Positions 36,117-45,998 of a DNA stretch of 64,000 nucleotides are shown here, piece by piece (positions within the stretch are counted from its first letter, which is position 1; each line of letters starts with the position of its first letter). The notes beneath the pieces were generated by a model, which worked only from the letters and a program-made list of their open reading frames with translations, did no database searches and had not been told where the DNA came from. The position numbers and the translations under genes are program-made. Origin of the DNA: Tenuifilum sp040752515 (GTDB taxonomy: Bacteria; Bacteroidota; Bacteroidia; Bacteroidales; Tenuifilaceae); NCBI GenBank assembly GCA_040752515.1, contig JBFMGQ010000009.1:1-64000 (forward strand), read 5' to 3'.

Positions 36117-37478
36117 ATGTTCGGTAGGGATAGTTTCAATAAGCATAGGGTTAGGGAGCTAAGCGCAGGCCAAGTAAAGCGTCGAGGTCCGGTTATTTAC
36201 TGGATGTCGCGCGACCAACGTGTGGCCGATAACTGGGCATTGGTATATGCCAAGTATAAAGCAAACGAGTTAAAGGTTCCCCTTAGGGTTGTTTTCACCC
36301 TTGCAAACATCTTTCCGGCTGCAAACCTTCGCCATTACGATTTTATGTTAAAGGGACTTGCTGAGGTTGAAAAGCGCCTTGCCGACGAGGGTATTCCATT
36401 CAATCTGCTTAGGGGTGAACCCGCCGAGCAGCTCTGGGAATTTGCCGAAAGGGTTGAGGCCTCGCTTATTGTTAGCGATTTCGATCCCCTTTGGGTCAAA
36501 CGCGACTGGAAGTCGCAGCTCAACCAACGCATCACCATTCTCCATCACGAGGTTGATGCCCATAATGTTGTTCCCTGCTGGTATGCTTCGCCTAAACTGG
36601 AGTTTGGCGCCTATACCATCCGTCCTAAAATCAAAAAACACCTATCCACATTTCTTACCGAGTACCCTGACGTTAAGCTGCAAATCAAATCGGAACCTAA
36701 TCCGCATTTAACGCGGTGGCACGAGGTTTTGGTTTGGCTAAACGCCTCCGATGAGGTAAAACCTGTAAAATCGTTTGAACCTGGCGAAAATGCTGCACAT
36801 GCAATGCTTGCCGATTTTATAGCCAATAGGCTTAAGGGTTATGCCGAAAGGCGCAACGATCCAACCCTCGATGGGCAGTCGAACCTCTCGCCATACCTCC
36901 ATTTTGGGCAAATTTCGGCTCAACGGGTGGCCATTGAGGTGCTTAAGGCACCTGCACCTGAAGCCGATAAGCAAGCTTTGCTGGAGGAGCTCATTGTTAG
37001 GCGTGAGCTATCCGATAACTTTTGCTACTACAACCCCGGCTATTCCCGATTTGCAGGTTTTCCCGATTGGGCAAAGGAATCGCATCGTATTCACCGTTTC
37101 GATGTTAGGGAATACCTTTACACCCTAAAGGAGTTTGAGATTGCGCACACTCACGATCCGCTTTGGAATGCTGCCCAGCTTCAGCTTGTGAATACCGGTA
37201 AGATGCATGGTTACATGCGGATGTACTGGGCAAAAAAGATATTGGAGTGGACAACCTGCCCTGAGGAGGCCATGCGCTTTGCCATCTACCTGAACGATAA
37301 GTATAGCCTCGATGGCCGCGATCCCAATGGTTATACTGGCATTGCTTGGTCAATAGGGGGCGTGCACGATAGGGCTTGGCCCGAAAGGCCAATATTTGGA
37401 AAAATCCGTTACATGAACTTTGAGGGCTGTAGGCGTAAGTTCGATGTAGATAAGTATATTAAGATGAACCTTGGTTAA
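36117..37478 (+). CDS. class II deoxyribodipyrimidine (CPD) photolyase
   Basis: Light-dependent repair enzyme that splits cyclobutane pyrimidine dimers with FADH-. The 453-residue product has the N-terminal alpha/beta domain (GPVIYWMSRDQRVADNWAL), then the helical FAD domain with LSPYLHFGQISAQRV, TGKMHGYMRMYWAKKILEW, DPNGYTGIAWSIGG and ERPIFGKIRYM, which are class II signatures rather than class I. It shows that the organism meets light at times. The next gene starts 43 bases downstream in the same direction. Confidence 0.93.
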   Translation: MFGRDSFNKHRVRELSAGQVKRRGPVIYWMSRDQRVADNWALVYAKYKANELKVPLRVVFTLANIFPAANLRHYDFMLKGLAEVEKRLADEGIPFNLLRGEPAEQLWEFAERVEASLIVSDFDPLWVKRDWKSQLNQRITILHHEVDAHNVVPCWYASPKLEFGAYTIRPKIKKHLSTFLTEYPDVKLQIKSEPNPHLTRWHEVLVWLNASDEVKPVKSFEPGENAAHAMLADFIANRLKGYAERRNDPTLDGQSNLSPYLHFGQISAQRVAIEVLKAPAPEADKQALLEELIVRRELSDNFCYYNPGYSRFAGFPDWAKESHRIHRFDVREYLYTLKEFEIAHTHDPLWNAAQLQLVNTGKMHGYMRMYWAKKILEWTTCPEEAMRFAIYLNDKYSLDGRDPNGYTGIAWSIGGVHDRAWPERPIFGKIRYMNFEGCRRKFDVDKYIKMNLG

Positions 37479-37521
37479 ACCTTTAACTGCTTAGAGTGTT
37501 TAACTGTAAACCCATTTTTCG

Positions 37522-38751
37522 ATGAAACTATTTATTCATTTAATATCAATTTTCACCTTTGGAGCCTTCCTACTTCTAGGCAATCTATCCAAGGCTCAGG
37601 TTAACAAATCAACCGATAGTTATGTCTTGCTCATTTCGCTCGATGGCTTCAGGTGGGACTACCCAACCATTTACAGTACACCCAATATTGATGCCTTTGG
37701 ACAAAGCGGCGTTCGGGCTCAGTCGCTCATTAGCTGCTACCCCTCAAAAACCTTTCCCAACCACTACAGCATTGCAACTGGGTTGCATCCCGATCATCAC
37801 GGTATTGTAAACAATTCGTTCTACGACGAGGAGTTGGGCTACTACCGTTTAGGCGATAGGAAAAGCGTTGAAAACGGCAAGTTTTACGGTGGTGAACCTA
37901 TTTGGGTAACCGCCGAAAAGCAGGGTGTTAAAACAGCATCGTTTTACTGGGTAGGCTCAGAGGCTCCCGTTCAGGGCATACAGCCCACCTACTGGAAGCG
38001 ATACGCTCAAAAGGTATCCTTTGCCCAACGGGTCGATACCGTTTTGAAATGGTTCTCGTTACCGCTTGATCAACGCCCACGCTTGGTCACCTTCTATTAC
38101 CATGAGCCCGATGGGGTTAGTCACGATTTTGGTCCTGTTTCACCTCAAACCCAAAAGGTGGTTGAGCAGCTCGATAGTTTAATCGGCTATTTTCTTAATC
38201 GCTTGGCGGATTTACCAATTACTGGTAATCTGAATATAATCATTCTGTCCGATCATGGTATGACAGAGATTTCTTCAGCAAGGGTAGTTAACCTTTCGGA
38301 GTATTTCGATAAGGATATGTTCAGGTATATTTCCGGAGGGAATCCTGTTTATACACTGCAACCCTTACCCGAAAATTACCGAGAGGTGCTATCCAAATTG
38401 AAAGCTATTCCTCACCTCAAGGTATGGGAGCGCAACGAAATTCCTAAACGATATGTTTACGGCAGTAACCCTCGTATTAACGATATCCTGGTTGAAGCGG
38501 ATTTAGGCTGGAGTGTTACATGGTCGCACGACAAGGAAAGTTACACCGGCGGAACTCACGGTTACGATAACCTAATCCCTGATATGCAAGGGATTTTCTA
38601 CGCCCGCGGCCCCGCTTTCAAAAGCGGGTATGTGCACCCTTCGTTTTACAATGTTAACGTTTACTCTATCATTGCCAAAATCCTGAACCTAAAACCCGCA
38701 AAAACCGATGGGAGTATAGATGAGGTTAGGGGAATGCTTGTGACTGAGTAA
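37522..38751 (+). CDS. NPP-type nucleotide pyrophosphatase/phosphodiesterase
   Basis: A 409-residue exported enzyme of the alkaline phosphatase superfamily. The signal peptide ends near SKAQ. Metal and catalytic residues are visible: first Asp in ISLDGFRWDY, nucleophile Thr in YPSKTFPNHYSIATG, ILSDHGMTE and GTHGYDN. It hydrolyses nucleotide or lipid phosphodiesters in the periplasm. It stops just before the convergent DUF4249 gene (4-base gap). Confidence 0.92.
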   Translation: MKLFIHLISIFTFGAFLLLGNLSKAQVNKSTDSYVLLISLDGFRWDYPTIYSTPNIDAFGQSGVRAQSLISCYPSKTFPNHYSIATGLHPDHHGIVNNSFYDEELGYYRLGDRKSVENGKFYGGEPIWVTAEKQGVKTASFYWVGSEAPVQGIQPTYWKRYAQKVSFAQRVDTVLKWFSLPLDQRPRLVTFYYHEPDGVSHDFGPVSPQTQKVVEQLDSLIGYFLNRLADLPITGNLNIIILSDHGMTEISSARVVNLSEYFDKDMFRYISGGNPVYTLQPLPENYREVLSKLKAIPHLKVWERNEIPKRYVYGSNPRINDILVEADLGWSVTWSHDKESYTGGTHGYDNLIPDMQGIFYARGPAFKSGYVHPSFYNVNVYSIIAKILNLKPAKTDGSIDEVRGMLVTE

Positions 38752-38755
38752 ACTG

Positions 38756-39589
38756 CTAATTATCTTCTTTATATGCTGTAGATGAACGGTAAGCACCAAT
38801 ACAACCAGTTCCGTTTTCAATATTTGATATTACTTCAAAGGTTGGGTTATAAAAATCTCTGTACCCTAACCTGTTTAATCTTAAACTCAAATAAAACTGG
38901 AACGTTTCTTCAGTAATGGAGAATAACTTAATTCTAAAATTATTTTTACTATTAAAACTAACTTCAACAACCTTTGAAATAGCGGTGTGTTTACCATTAA
39001 ATGATACATCGTCAAAAATATCTGCTGGCGAGAAAATTTCATAGCTATCATTATCTAATGGAATATACTCGTCATCTTTCTGTATTTCAATTCTGGTTGC
39101 ATAGTAGTTTTTTTCAAGAGGATCTGTAAAGTATATTTTAATTGTTCGTTCCATGTTGTTCTGGGAGCGCAAGATTTTTACACTATCTATTGCAACTTTT
39201 TTTGGTCTTTGTATTGGCTTATTGTAAACTTTTTCACCATTTATTAGATTTGCTTCAAATTTAAAAAATGCATTGCTATTACTATCCACTAAATAATATG
39301 GATTTGTTCCATAAGTATTAGCATCAATACGTTCCAGTGCTACTATTAGCTGATTATCAGCAAATAATTTTATTTCAGTATTGGGAATAGTATCTGAACT
39401 TTCTGAGTAGGGTGGAATAGTTTTTCCAAAATATATATTATGAATGGTACTATCGCCTATAAAACCAAGTAATACATATCTTGAATGATAGGAAGGCAAT
39501 TCTAAATCAATAGTTTTACTAATCTCACAGCTAGTAAGGGTAAAAAATAGAACTAAAAAAAATAAATTAAACTTTACTAACCTTTTCAT
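38756..39589 (-). CDS. DUF4249 lipoprotein
   Basis: A 277-residue lipoprotein: signal with lipobox LTSC (Cys21), then a beta-rich sequence with the family's pattern of an early short domain (DLELPSYHSRYVLLGFIGD) and a later TIKIYFTDPLEKNYYATRIE. DUF4249 proteins are encoded directly after TonB-dependent receptors and probably act as their surface partner. Here it begins 5 bases after the receptor gene. It is the last gene of a four-gene minus-strand run. Confidence 0.87.
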   Translation of the reverse strand: MKRLVKFNLFFLVLFFTLTSCEISKTIDLELPSYHSRYVLLGFIGDSTIHNIYFGKTIPPYSESSDTIPNTEIKLFADNQLIVALERIDANTYGTNPYYLVDSNSNAFFKFEANLINGEKVYNKPIQRPKKVAIDSVKILRSQNNMERTIKIYFTDPLEKNYYATRIEIQKDDEYIPLDNDSYEIFSPADIFDDVSFNGKHTAISKVVEVSFNSKNNFRIKLFSITEETFQFYLSLRLNRLGYRDFYNPTFEVISNIENGTGCIGAYRSSTAYKEDN

Positions 39590-39594
39590 GGAGT

Positions 39595-41880
39595 TTAGAA
39601 TTTATAAATAATATTAAACGAAGGTATGACTGGGAAAACCGATACAGCTTTAAATCTAACATTTGTGCTTTCCGTATCCGATTCTTCAATTTCAACACCG
39701 TATGGATTAAATTTATTATAAGCATTATATATGCTAAAGTTATACATCAGGCTCGAGCCATCTGGATACGGTTTTGTATAAGTAAAACTTATATCGAGCC
39801 TATGGTAATTGGGCAGTCGGTATTTGTTAAAACCATTGTATAGGGCATATGAATCTGAGAATGGAGTGTTTGCTACCATTGAACTGGGAAGATTTAATGG
39901 CAATCCACTTCTAAACTCCCATAACGCAGCCAACTTAAACTTTTTACTAAAATAGTGTTCTGTTGATACTGTCAATTGGTGCGGTCTATCAAAGGTGGAA
40001 TTAAAGTAATTTCCATTATTCATATTATCGTACCTTCTTAGTGATTTTGAGTAGGTGTATGAAACCATCACTGTATTCTTCTGAAACTGCTTGCTTAGGA
40101 ATATTTCTATTCCATATGCCTTACCCTTACCATTGGATAATGTTTTTGTTTCCCAATTGGCATAAGGGAACTTTTCTGTTTCTGAGGCTGTTTGGTCTGT
40201 GAAAGGGAACCAGATTAGGTTTTTCATTTCTCTGTAATACACAGAAATTGAGTAGTTAAGCCTTGTTCTTGGCCTTGTACCAATATACGTTGAACTTACT
40301 TGATAACCTTCCTGTGGTTTCACCAGTTGGGTTGATGACACCCAGATAACATGTTCTTTAAAACCTTCGTTACGTATTAGTGCATGTATATACTGAGTAT
40401 TTTTATTGAGTGATAAGTTGATTGAATGATTACTTGATAAGAAATGGGTTAAAGTTAGCCGGGGCTCTATACTTGAATGCCAGAATTTATTCTGGGTATA
40501 TAAAGTGGTACGAAGTCCGGAATTTAACAGTAGTTTAGGGTTGATATTATATTTATCTTCTAAATAAACCGAAGTTTCAATACTTGAAAGCAGAGGCTCT
40601 TTGTACTCATAGTTCTCTAAATGAATGTTGAAAGGTGCAATTATTTTTCCTGTAATTAAAATCCCAGTTATTATTTCGTGGTTAGGGTTTGCTTGCCATG
40701 TGGTATTGGCTTTAACCTGCAAGTCGAATAACTTGTTACTTTGAGAAAAGTATAATTTATTAAAGTAATCGGGATCTTTCCCTTTGTTTTTATATGTATT
40801 GAAGGTGAAGTGAATGCCTTCATCTAGTGTTAAACGGTTATTCAGATGTTGGATACCCTTTATAGATAGTGCTCCGTTATTAATAATTGTATATTTTTTT
40901 GTCTCTTCTCCATATCTATAAAAATCTCTATTGTAATCAGTTCCCCAATAACCACTTATAAAATATTTTCTATCAGCGCTGGGTTCAAAGTTTAGTTTTC
41001 CTGAGATATCAAAAAAAGTGAACCCAAAATAGTTCTCATTTTGTTTTTTATTATACCTATCAAGTTGGTAAACTTTAAGTAGATCGAGGTATGAGGAGCG
41101 CATTGAAATAATGTATGATGATTTTTTATTGCTATCCAAAGGGCCCTCAAGGAGCAACCTACTGCTTAAAATACCTATATCTAGCAGTCCTTCTTTTTTT
41201 GATTTATTCCCCTCTCTAAGGGTAACATCTACCACTGAAGATAGTGATTGACCATAACGGGCAGGATAGTTTCCATTATAGAAATCTACTTTTTTTACAG
41301 CATCGGTATTGTAAATCGATACGAGATTGAAAAAATGACCTGTGTTGTATAGGTTTGCACCATCTATAAGGAAAAGATTCTGGTCGGTATTTCCGCCTCT
41401 AGCTATCAAACTTGCCGAACCCTCTTTAGCGCCAGTAATTCCAGGCAAAACATACAGACTTTTCATCAAATCTTTTTCACCTCCCATAGCAGGTAAACTG
41501 CTTAACAAACTTGAGTTTAGGGTTACCTTTGAAGAAATTGGGTCGAATTTTAGAGCCCTTCCGGTTATAACAACTTCATCAATTAGTGCCGATGGGGTAA
41601 GCAATACCTGAACTATTTGATTTTCATCTAGTTCAATGCTTTTGGTTTCATACCCAACATAGCTAACTTCAATACTACCAATAGGTGTCGTTACTTTTAG
41701 GATAAAATTTCCATTTACATCGGTTGATGTTCCTGCTTGGCCATACCTTACGGTTGCCCCAATAAGGGGTTCTAGGCTAATTGAATCGCGAACACATCCA
41801 CGGTAGTAAACCTGTGCATTGGTTTTATAAATTATAAAAATAATGTACAATAATGTGGATACTATTTTATTATAACCCAT
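39595..41880 (-). CDS. TonB-dependent outer membrane receptor with carboxypeptidase-like N-terminal domain
   Basis: A 761-residue receptor. After a signal peptide (to about TNAQ) is a CarboxypepD-regulatory-like domain (about 25-105), then the plug domain (VVITGRALKF, VLPGITGAKEGSASLIARGGNTDQNLFLIDG), then a 22-strand-type barrel ending in FNIIYKF. It takes up an unknown ligand using the TonB system. It belongs to the shorter class usually partnered by DUF4249 lipoproteins rather than SusD, and the partner follows directly. No TonB box can be named with confidence. Confidence 0.92.
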   Translation of the reverse strand: MGYNKIVSTLLYIIFIIYKTNAQVYYRGCVRDSISLEPLIGATVRYGQAGTSTDVNGNFILKVTTPIGSIEVSYVGYETKSIELDENQIVQVLLTPSALIDEVVITGRALKFDPISSKVTLNSSLLSSLPAMGGEKDLMKSLYVLPGITGAKEGSASLIARGGNTDQNLFLIDGANLYNTGHFFNLVSIYNTDAVKKVDFYNGNYPARYGQSLSSVVDVTLREGNKSKKEGLLDIGILSSRLLLEGPLDSNKKSSYIISMRSSYLDLLKVYQLDRYNKKQNENYFGFTFFDISGKLNFEPSADRKYFISGYWGTDYNRDFYRYGEETKKYTIINNGALSIKGIQHLNNRLTLDEGIHFTFNTYKNKGKDPDYFNKLYFSQSNKLFDLQVKANTTWQANPNHEIITGILITGKIIAPFNIHLENYEYKEPLLSSIETSVYLEDKYNINPKLLLNSGLRTTLYTQNKFWHSSIEPRLTLTHFLSSNHSINLSLNKNTQYIHALIRNEGFKEHVIWVSSTQLVKPQEGYQVSSTYIGTRPRTRLNYSISVYYREMKNLIWFPFTDQTASETEKFPYANWETKTLSNGKGKAYGIEIFLSKQFQKNTVMVSYTYSKSLRRYDNMNNGNYFNSTFDRPHQLTVSTEHYFSKKFKLAALWEFRSGLPLNLPSSMVANTPFSDSYALYNGFNKYRLPNYHRLDISFTYTKPYPDGSSLMYNFSIYNAYNKFNPYGVEIEESDTESTNVRFKAVSVFPVIPSFNIIYKF

Positions 41881-41883
41881 AGC

Positions 41884-42480
41884 TTAATTTTTTTTGAAAC
41901 TGCCAATGTTGTACTTAAAGCTTAATTCAATATCACGAAAGTAGAAATCGCGGTAGCTTGCACCAGGTATACCTGAAGGGATTCGTCCATGTTTTAAGTA
42001 GGGGTCATAGGATGTTATTAGACCAAGTTCAAATGAGTATTTTTTCTTTAAATCGAAACCTACGGAGTACTTAATTGCTTTAACAAACCAACTGTTCTGA
42101 TATGAGTCGTTCCTACAATAACTTAAAAATAGAATAGGGTTAATACCTATTTTGATACTCGATACTTTTATGGGTTTGATTTGAATAAAAGGGCTTAAAC
42201 CAAACTTGTATAATGAAAATTTGTCATTTGTGCTCGATACATTGTAGTTAGCATGTACTAAGCTGGCACTTAATCCATAATCGAAAAATAATTTACTTTG
42301 GTAATACTCAACTCCCAGCCCTTTTCCCAATGACTTGTTTGCATCTCTATCGTAAATGTAATTGTTATTACTTACTGGAATTGTTTCAGTAAGCGAGAGT
42401 ATTGCTTTTACTCTGAGGTTAGGTTGAGCAATCAATGTAAATGGTAAAGAAATAATAAGAATTGTCACTCTTAACTTCAT
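41884..42480 (-). CDS. outer membrane beta-barrel-like protein, unknown
   Basis: A 198-residue protein with signal peptide (to about LIAQ) and alternating hydrophobic/polar strands rich in aromatic residues, ending in DIELSFKYNIGSF, a typical last barrel strand. No family is recognised. It begins right before the receptor (3-base gap) and downstream of the lipoprotein gene, so it is part of the receptor operon. An 11-bp hairpin lies just upstream of its start. Confidence 0.7.
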   Translation of the reverse strand: MKLRVTILIISLPFTLIAQPNLRVKAILSLTETIPVSNNNYIYDRDANKSLGKGLGVEYYQSKLFFDYGLSASLVHANYNVSSTNDKFSLYKFGLSPFIQIKPIKVSSIKIGINPILFLSYCRNDSYQNSWFVKAIKYSVGFDLKKKYSFELGLITSYDPYLKHGRIPSGIPGASYRDFYFRDIELSFKYNIGSFKKN

Positions 42481-42497
42481 ATAAAATTTGATTAAAG

Positions 42498-42528
42498 ATC
42501 CGGTGGTATTTCAACCTTACCACCGGAT
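42498..42528 (-). promoter_or_regulatory. intercistronic hairpin in the receptor operon
   Basis: ATCCGGTGGTA and TACCACCGGAT form a perfect 11-bp stem with a 9-base loop in the 57-base gap between the lipoprotein gene and the barrel gene. The downstream side on the minus strand (CTTTAATC) is not a good T-run, so it is more likely a processing or stability element than a full terminator. Confidence 0.5.
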
Positions 42529-42537
42529 ATAAAAATG

Positions 42538-43550
42538 TTAGTAAATAGATGTGCATTGTTTTAGAACTGCTGATACACCATCCATACCTCTGTGAGTATA
42601 GTTATTGTCACCTACACTTCGGAATAAATAAGAATTTGTTATATCCTGTGATATATGTACTGTTACATTTTGAATCCTTTCAGTGAAGCCACAGTAAACT
42701 CTATCTGAGTTACTTATAAAGCCTTTATAGGTTTTAGGTACAGATCCTACTTCATTCTTAACTATCGAAAAATCATAATTTAAATAGTTATTTGTTTTAT
42801 AAATTACCCAATTACCCCAAAAATTTTTTTTCAGAGCAGTCCCCTCAATCTTTACCTCCGAAGATATATTTACTTCTTGAGTACTATAAAAATATTTATA
42901 AGTATTTTCTACATTAAGGTCCAAGCAAGCCATTCTATCTCTATCATTATTTTTAACTTCACTATGAAAACTCATTGGGCACCATATTGGTTGATTTTTC
43001 ATATTTTCATGGTTATCAACATTTATAAGCCATCTATTTTTAGTCAACTCAGACGCCTTAAAGTTTGACTTTTTATTTAAATAACCCTCTATTGGCATAG
43101 AATATTGATATAAACTATCAAAGTAAGAGTACTGATCGCCAATAATTACTTCACCATTCCTATTAATAACCTTTCGAAGAGAAGAACTTTTTACAATGGG
43201 TTTAATAACATCATTTTCAACTTTTATTATATCTTTATTTTCATTTATTATTGATAGGTATTCTTCATATGTTTTTGCATTCTCCAACTCATATAGTACG
43301 GTTTGATATTCTTCTTCATATGAGTTAAAACCTATCTCATCAAGCCATAACTCATAATCTTCATCACTTAAATCAGAAACTTTTTGTTTAACTTTTAGAA
43401 AGTCGTCTGGACTATTAAATGATAGGATGCCATTGGTTAGCTGTACCTTGTAATTTTCTTTTAGTGGATTCTGAGTTTCGAGTGAATACTTTTCACAGGA
43501 AACAAGAGCTATTCCACACACACACATGAAATTAATGTTTTGATTTTCAT
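42538..43550 (-). pseudogene. putative lipoprotein with out-of-frame start across a (GT)5 tract, possibly phase-variable
   Basis: The main reading frame (43527-42538, 329 codons) starts inside a signal sequence at MCVCG and runs through a lipobox-like LVSC. Another start, ATG at 43550, begins MKIKTLIS, an ideal signal peptide start, but after five GT units (43525-43516) it runs into a stop. Removing one GT unit joins the two into a normal lipoprotein signal ending LVSC. So in this sequence the gene is either off, started weakly from the internal ATG, or affected by an indel error. The mature protein is unknown; it has acidic helical repeats (about 55-95) and a cysteine-containing beta-like C-terminal half. 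A TACTTTTG box at 43594-43587 is a likely promoter. Confidence 0.6.
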
Positions 43551-43586
43551 AATTTTATTATTTTAGTTAGGTTAATAGTTTACCTA

Positions 43587-43594
43587 CAAAAGTA
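43587..43594 (-). promoter_or_regulatory. -7 promoter box of the receptor operon
   Basis: TACTTTTG on the minus strand, 36 bases before the ATG at 43550. No clear TTG is found upstream. Confidence 0.45.
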
Positions 43595-43768
43595 GAATTT
43601 ACTCTTTCATTTATATTTTTTTTATTTAGTGTTTTAAAACATCTTGACAGGGATTTGATAATGGCTTAAATTACGAACGCCCTAAACAAAATACCTGAAG
43701 CATAAACGAATACGCTTTAATAAAACAAGATATTATATCAATTAATGGTAAAGAATAATAACAAGGGT

Positions 43769-44848
43769 TTACCTTATAGGCAAATATGCATCTCTATTTA
43801 TATCCTCAACAGATTTTATGGGTTTGGGAGGGTTAAGGTACTGAGCCAGAAACTTGTAAATTTTTACTCTAATCTGCCGTGCAGCCTTAGTATCAATCCT
43901 GTCGAATGAATGGCCGCCTGGCATATCCTGGAATATCTCGTACTCAAACTTTTTCCCCTCAGCCTTAAGCGATTTTATAAGAGCTTCCACTTCAATAACA
44001 TACACATCGTCGTCGTTGGTGTTGGTGTGGATTAGCAGAGGGGTTTTTAGCTTATGGGCTTGCCATGCCGGCGAACGACGGCGGTACTCGTTAATGTCTT
44101 CCCGGGGAGTTTTGCCAATATGGTAGTCGGCGTCGTATAGCTTGCGGTAGCCATCGGTGGCGTAACCATAGCGCATAATCAAGTCCGATACGGGTACTCC
44201 GGCAAAAGCGCAGGCATAGCTGTCGGGGTGGTCAAAAATGTTGTGCAGGGCAATCATGCCTCCGTGGCTCCAGCCTACAATACCTACCCGGCTACCATCA
44301 ATAAAATCGTAGTTTTCAACCATGTAGTTGCGGCTTGCAAAAACATCCTCGTTTTCCAAGCCACCATAATCAATCTTACGCCAGAAATCCTCGCCGTATC
44401 CTGTACTTCCCCGATACTCCGGGGCAACTACAACGTAGCCTTGGGCAATCATTTCCCGCACTATATGGGTGTGGTAGGTGGTAAAATCGGCATGAACACC
44501 GCCATGGGGTAGAACAATCAGTGGGTACTTTTTTGATAGGTCAATACCACGGGGTATAAACACATACGTCCAAAATTTAACAGGGTTGTTAGCACCCATG
44601 GCTGTGGGGTTCTTTACATTTGATGATGGTGGCCCATATATGAAAACCTTATCAATGAAAGCAACATCGCCTAAACGATTAAACCAAAGAACATCGTCAA
44701 TCTGTTTTTCAAGAACATCGATTCTGTGATTCAGACTCTCATTCTCTTTTAGCAGCTCATTAACCTTGTTCTCAAGGTTTTGTTCGGTTTGTGCATACGC
44801 TGGCAGTAATGCCAAGGCCATGAACAATGTTAAAAGGTATCGTCTCAT
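43769..44848 (-). CDS. exported S9-family peptidase / alpha-beta hydrolase
   Basis: A 359-residue protein with signal peptide (to about AYAQ), a short coiled coil (about 22-52, NKVNELLKENESLNHRIDVL) and a prolyl-oligopeptidase-type hydrolase domain. The catalytic serine is in GWSHGG, the aspartate in the TNTNDDDVY region and the histidine in PGGHSFDR; the oxyanion loop is PHGG. It probably degrades peptides in the periplasm. It lacks the beta-propeller of full S9 enzymes, being replaced by the coiled coil, which may oligomerise it. Confidence 0.87.
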   Translation of the reverse strand: MRRYLLTLFMALALLPAYAQTEQNLENKVNELLKENESLNHRIDVLEKQIDDVLWFNRLGDVAFIDKVFIYGPPSSNVKNPTAMGANNPVKFWTYVFIPRGIDLSKKYPLIVLPHGGVHADFTTYHTHIVREMIAQGYVVVAPEYRGSTGYGEDFWRKIDYGGLENEDVFASRNYMVENYDFIDGSRVGIVGWSHGGMIALHNIFDHPDSYACAFAGVPVSDLIMRYGYATDGYRKLYDADYHIGKTPREDINEYRRRSPAWQAHKLKTPLLIHTNTNDDDVYVIEVEALIKSLKAEGKKFEYEIFQDMPGGHSFDRIDTKAARQIRVKIYKFLAQYLNPPKPIKSVEDINRDAYLPIR

Positions 44849-45173
44849 AGCTGTTTTTTAATATTGATTCCTTTATACTCAAATGGTTTAGTAAAGGTAA
44901 TAAATTATAGTGAATGAACAATTAGCATGGCTAGGTGGGAGAAGTGAATAGCTATAAGGGTTAGCTAAGCGGAAAAGATTCGGAATGATACGGAATGATT
45001 CGGAATGATTCGGAATTACTCGGAATGAATCGGAATAGCTCGGAAAGATTCCGAATAAACCTAATATGATGATGGAGTAGAAAGATAGAAGGAAAATGAG
45101 TAGCAAAAACCTTGAATCCCGCTAATGCGGGACAGACTCTTAAACCTTGAACCCCACTTTGCGGGACTAACTT
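44849..45173. repeat. intergenic region with 10-bp tandem repeat
   Basis: Seven consecutive 10-bp units based on CGGAATGATT run from 44981 to 45050, in exact helical register; the later units drift (CGGAATTACT, CGGAATAGCT). A 72-codon minus frame across it is only the translation of the repeat and is rejected. The rest of the gap contains short GCGGGA-type inverted repeats around 45117-45170. Confidence 0.75.
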
Positions 45174-45989
45174 TTAAAAATCTTTCCTTCTAAAAATAAT
45201 GTACGATAGAACCGTGAAAAGGGCAATGTAAATGACAGCAATCACTATATTCTGGGTGAGCGAGGTACCACTGTTTATGGCATCGAGGGTATTTAGGGTG
45301 CCTGGGTCTAACTGCTCGTTTACGTTGAACTGCCTTGCCATGATGCCAAGGAAATCGGGCATGGGAGTAAGGTTTGATATTATCTTAACGGGCATTAACA
45401 TGGCAACTGAATCGGGTAAAAAGAGGCGAATTATTGGCTCAATTAAAGCAAAGTAAAGCAGGTATATAACTATGGTTAGGGCGATATTTCGGGTAAGCAT
45501 AATGATTAGGAGCGCTATGGAAAAGTATCCAAGCATTTGAATAAAAAGTACTAGAATGTATCCGTATCCGGTAAAAAGGTTTTGCCACGAGTTTAATACA
45601 GGTGTGGCAAAAAGGGCTATGAGGGTTACAATTACAACTACGTATAGTGCAATTAGCAGTAGGAGTGACAGTTTTGCTTTAAAAAGCTGATTGCGACTAA
45701 ACCCATCGAGCAAACCGCGGCGGAAGGTGCCGAATAAAAAATCGTTACCACTTAGAATTATTGAAAGAAGTGCTAAAATCAAATTAAACCAGCTGGCTAA
45801 CCATGCCACTGTTCCCCATGTGTAGGGTTTTGAAAGTAATATATTGGTCTCAACTCCGTTGAGGTTTAAAGTGGCATTATTTGCAACCATAAGAACAAGC
45901 AGGAAAAGAATGGCATGGAGCGATAATAGAACCCAAAAGGTTGCATATCCAAAGGTTTTTATCAGTTCCGCTTTAATGGCTCGCATCAT
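45174..45989 (-). CDS. ABC-2 type transporter permease
   Basis: A 271-residue inner membrane protein with six transmembrane segments and the conserved NDFLFGTFRRGLLDGFSRNQLFKAKL after TM2, which in this family contacts the ATPase. It follows the ATPase gene by 9 bases and forms the exporter with it. Substrate unknown; similar pairs export bacteriocins, lantibiotics or act in stress response. Confidence 0.85.
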   Translation of the reverse strand: MMRAIKAELIKTFGYATFWVLLSLHAILFLLVLMVANNATLNLNGVETNILLSKPYTWGTVAWLASWFNLILALLSIILSGNDFLFGTFRRGLLDGFSRNQLFKAKLSLLLLIALYVVVIVTLIALFATPVLNSWQNLFTGYGYILVLFIQMLGYFSIALLIIMLTRNIALTIVIYLLYFALIEPIIRLFLPDSVAMLMPVKIISNLTPMPDFLGIMARQFNVNEQLDPGTLNTLDAINSGTSLTQNIVIAVIYIALFTVLSYIIFRRKDF

Positions 45990-45998
45990 GGTTGGTTT

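Noticed and set aside
44888..45106. 72-codon minus-strand open frame with SESFRIIPN repeats
   Set aside because: It is the translation of the 10-bp tandem repeat; no start context and no extension beyond it.
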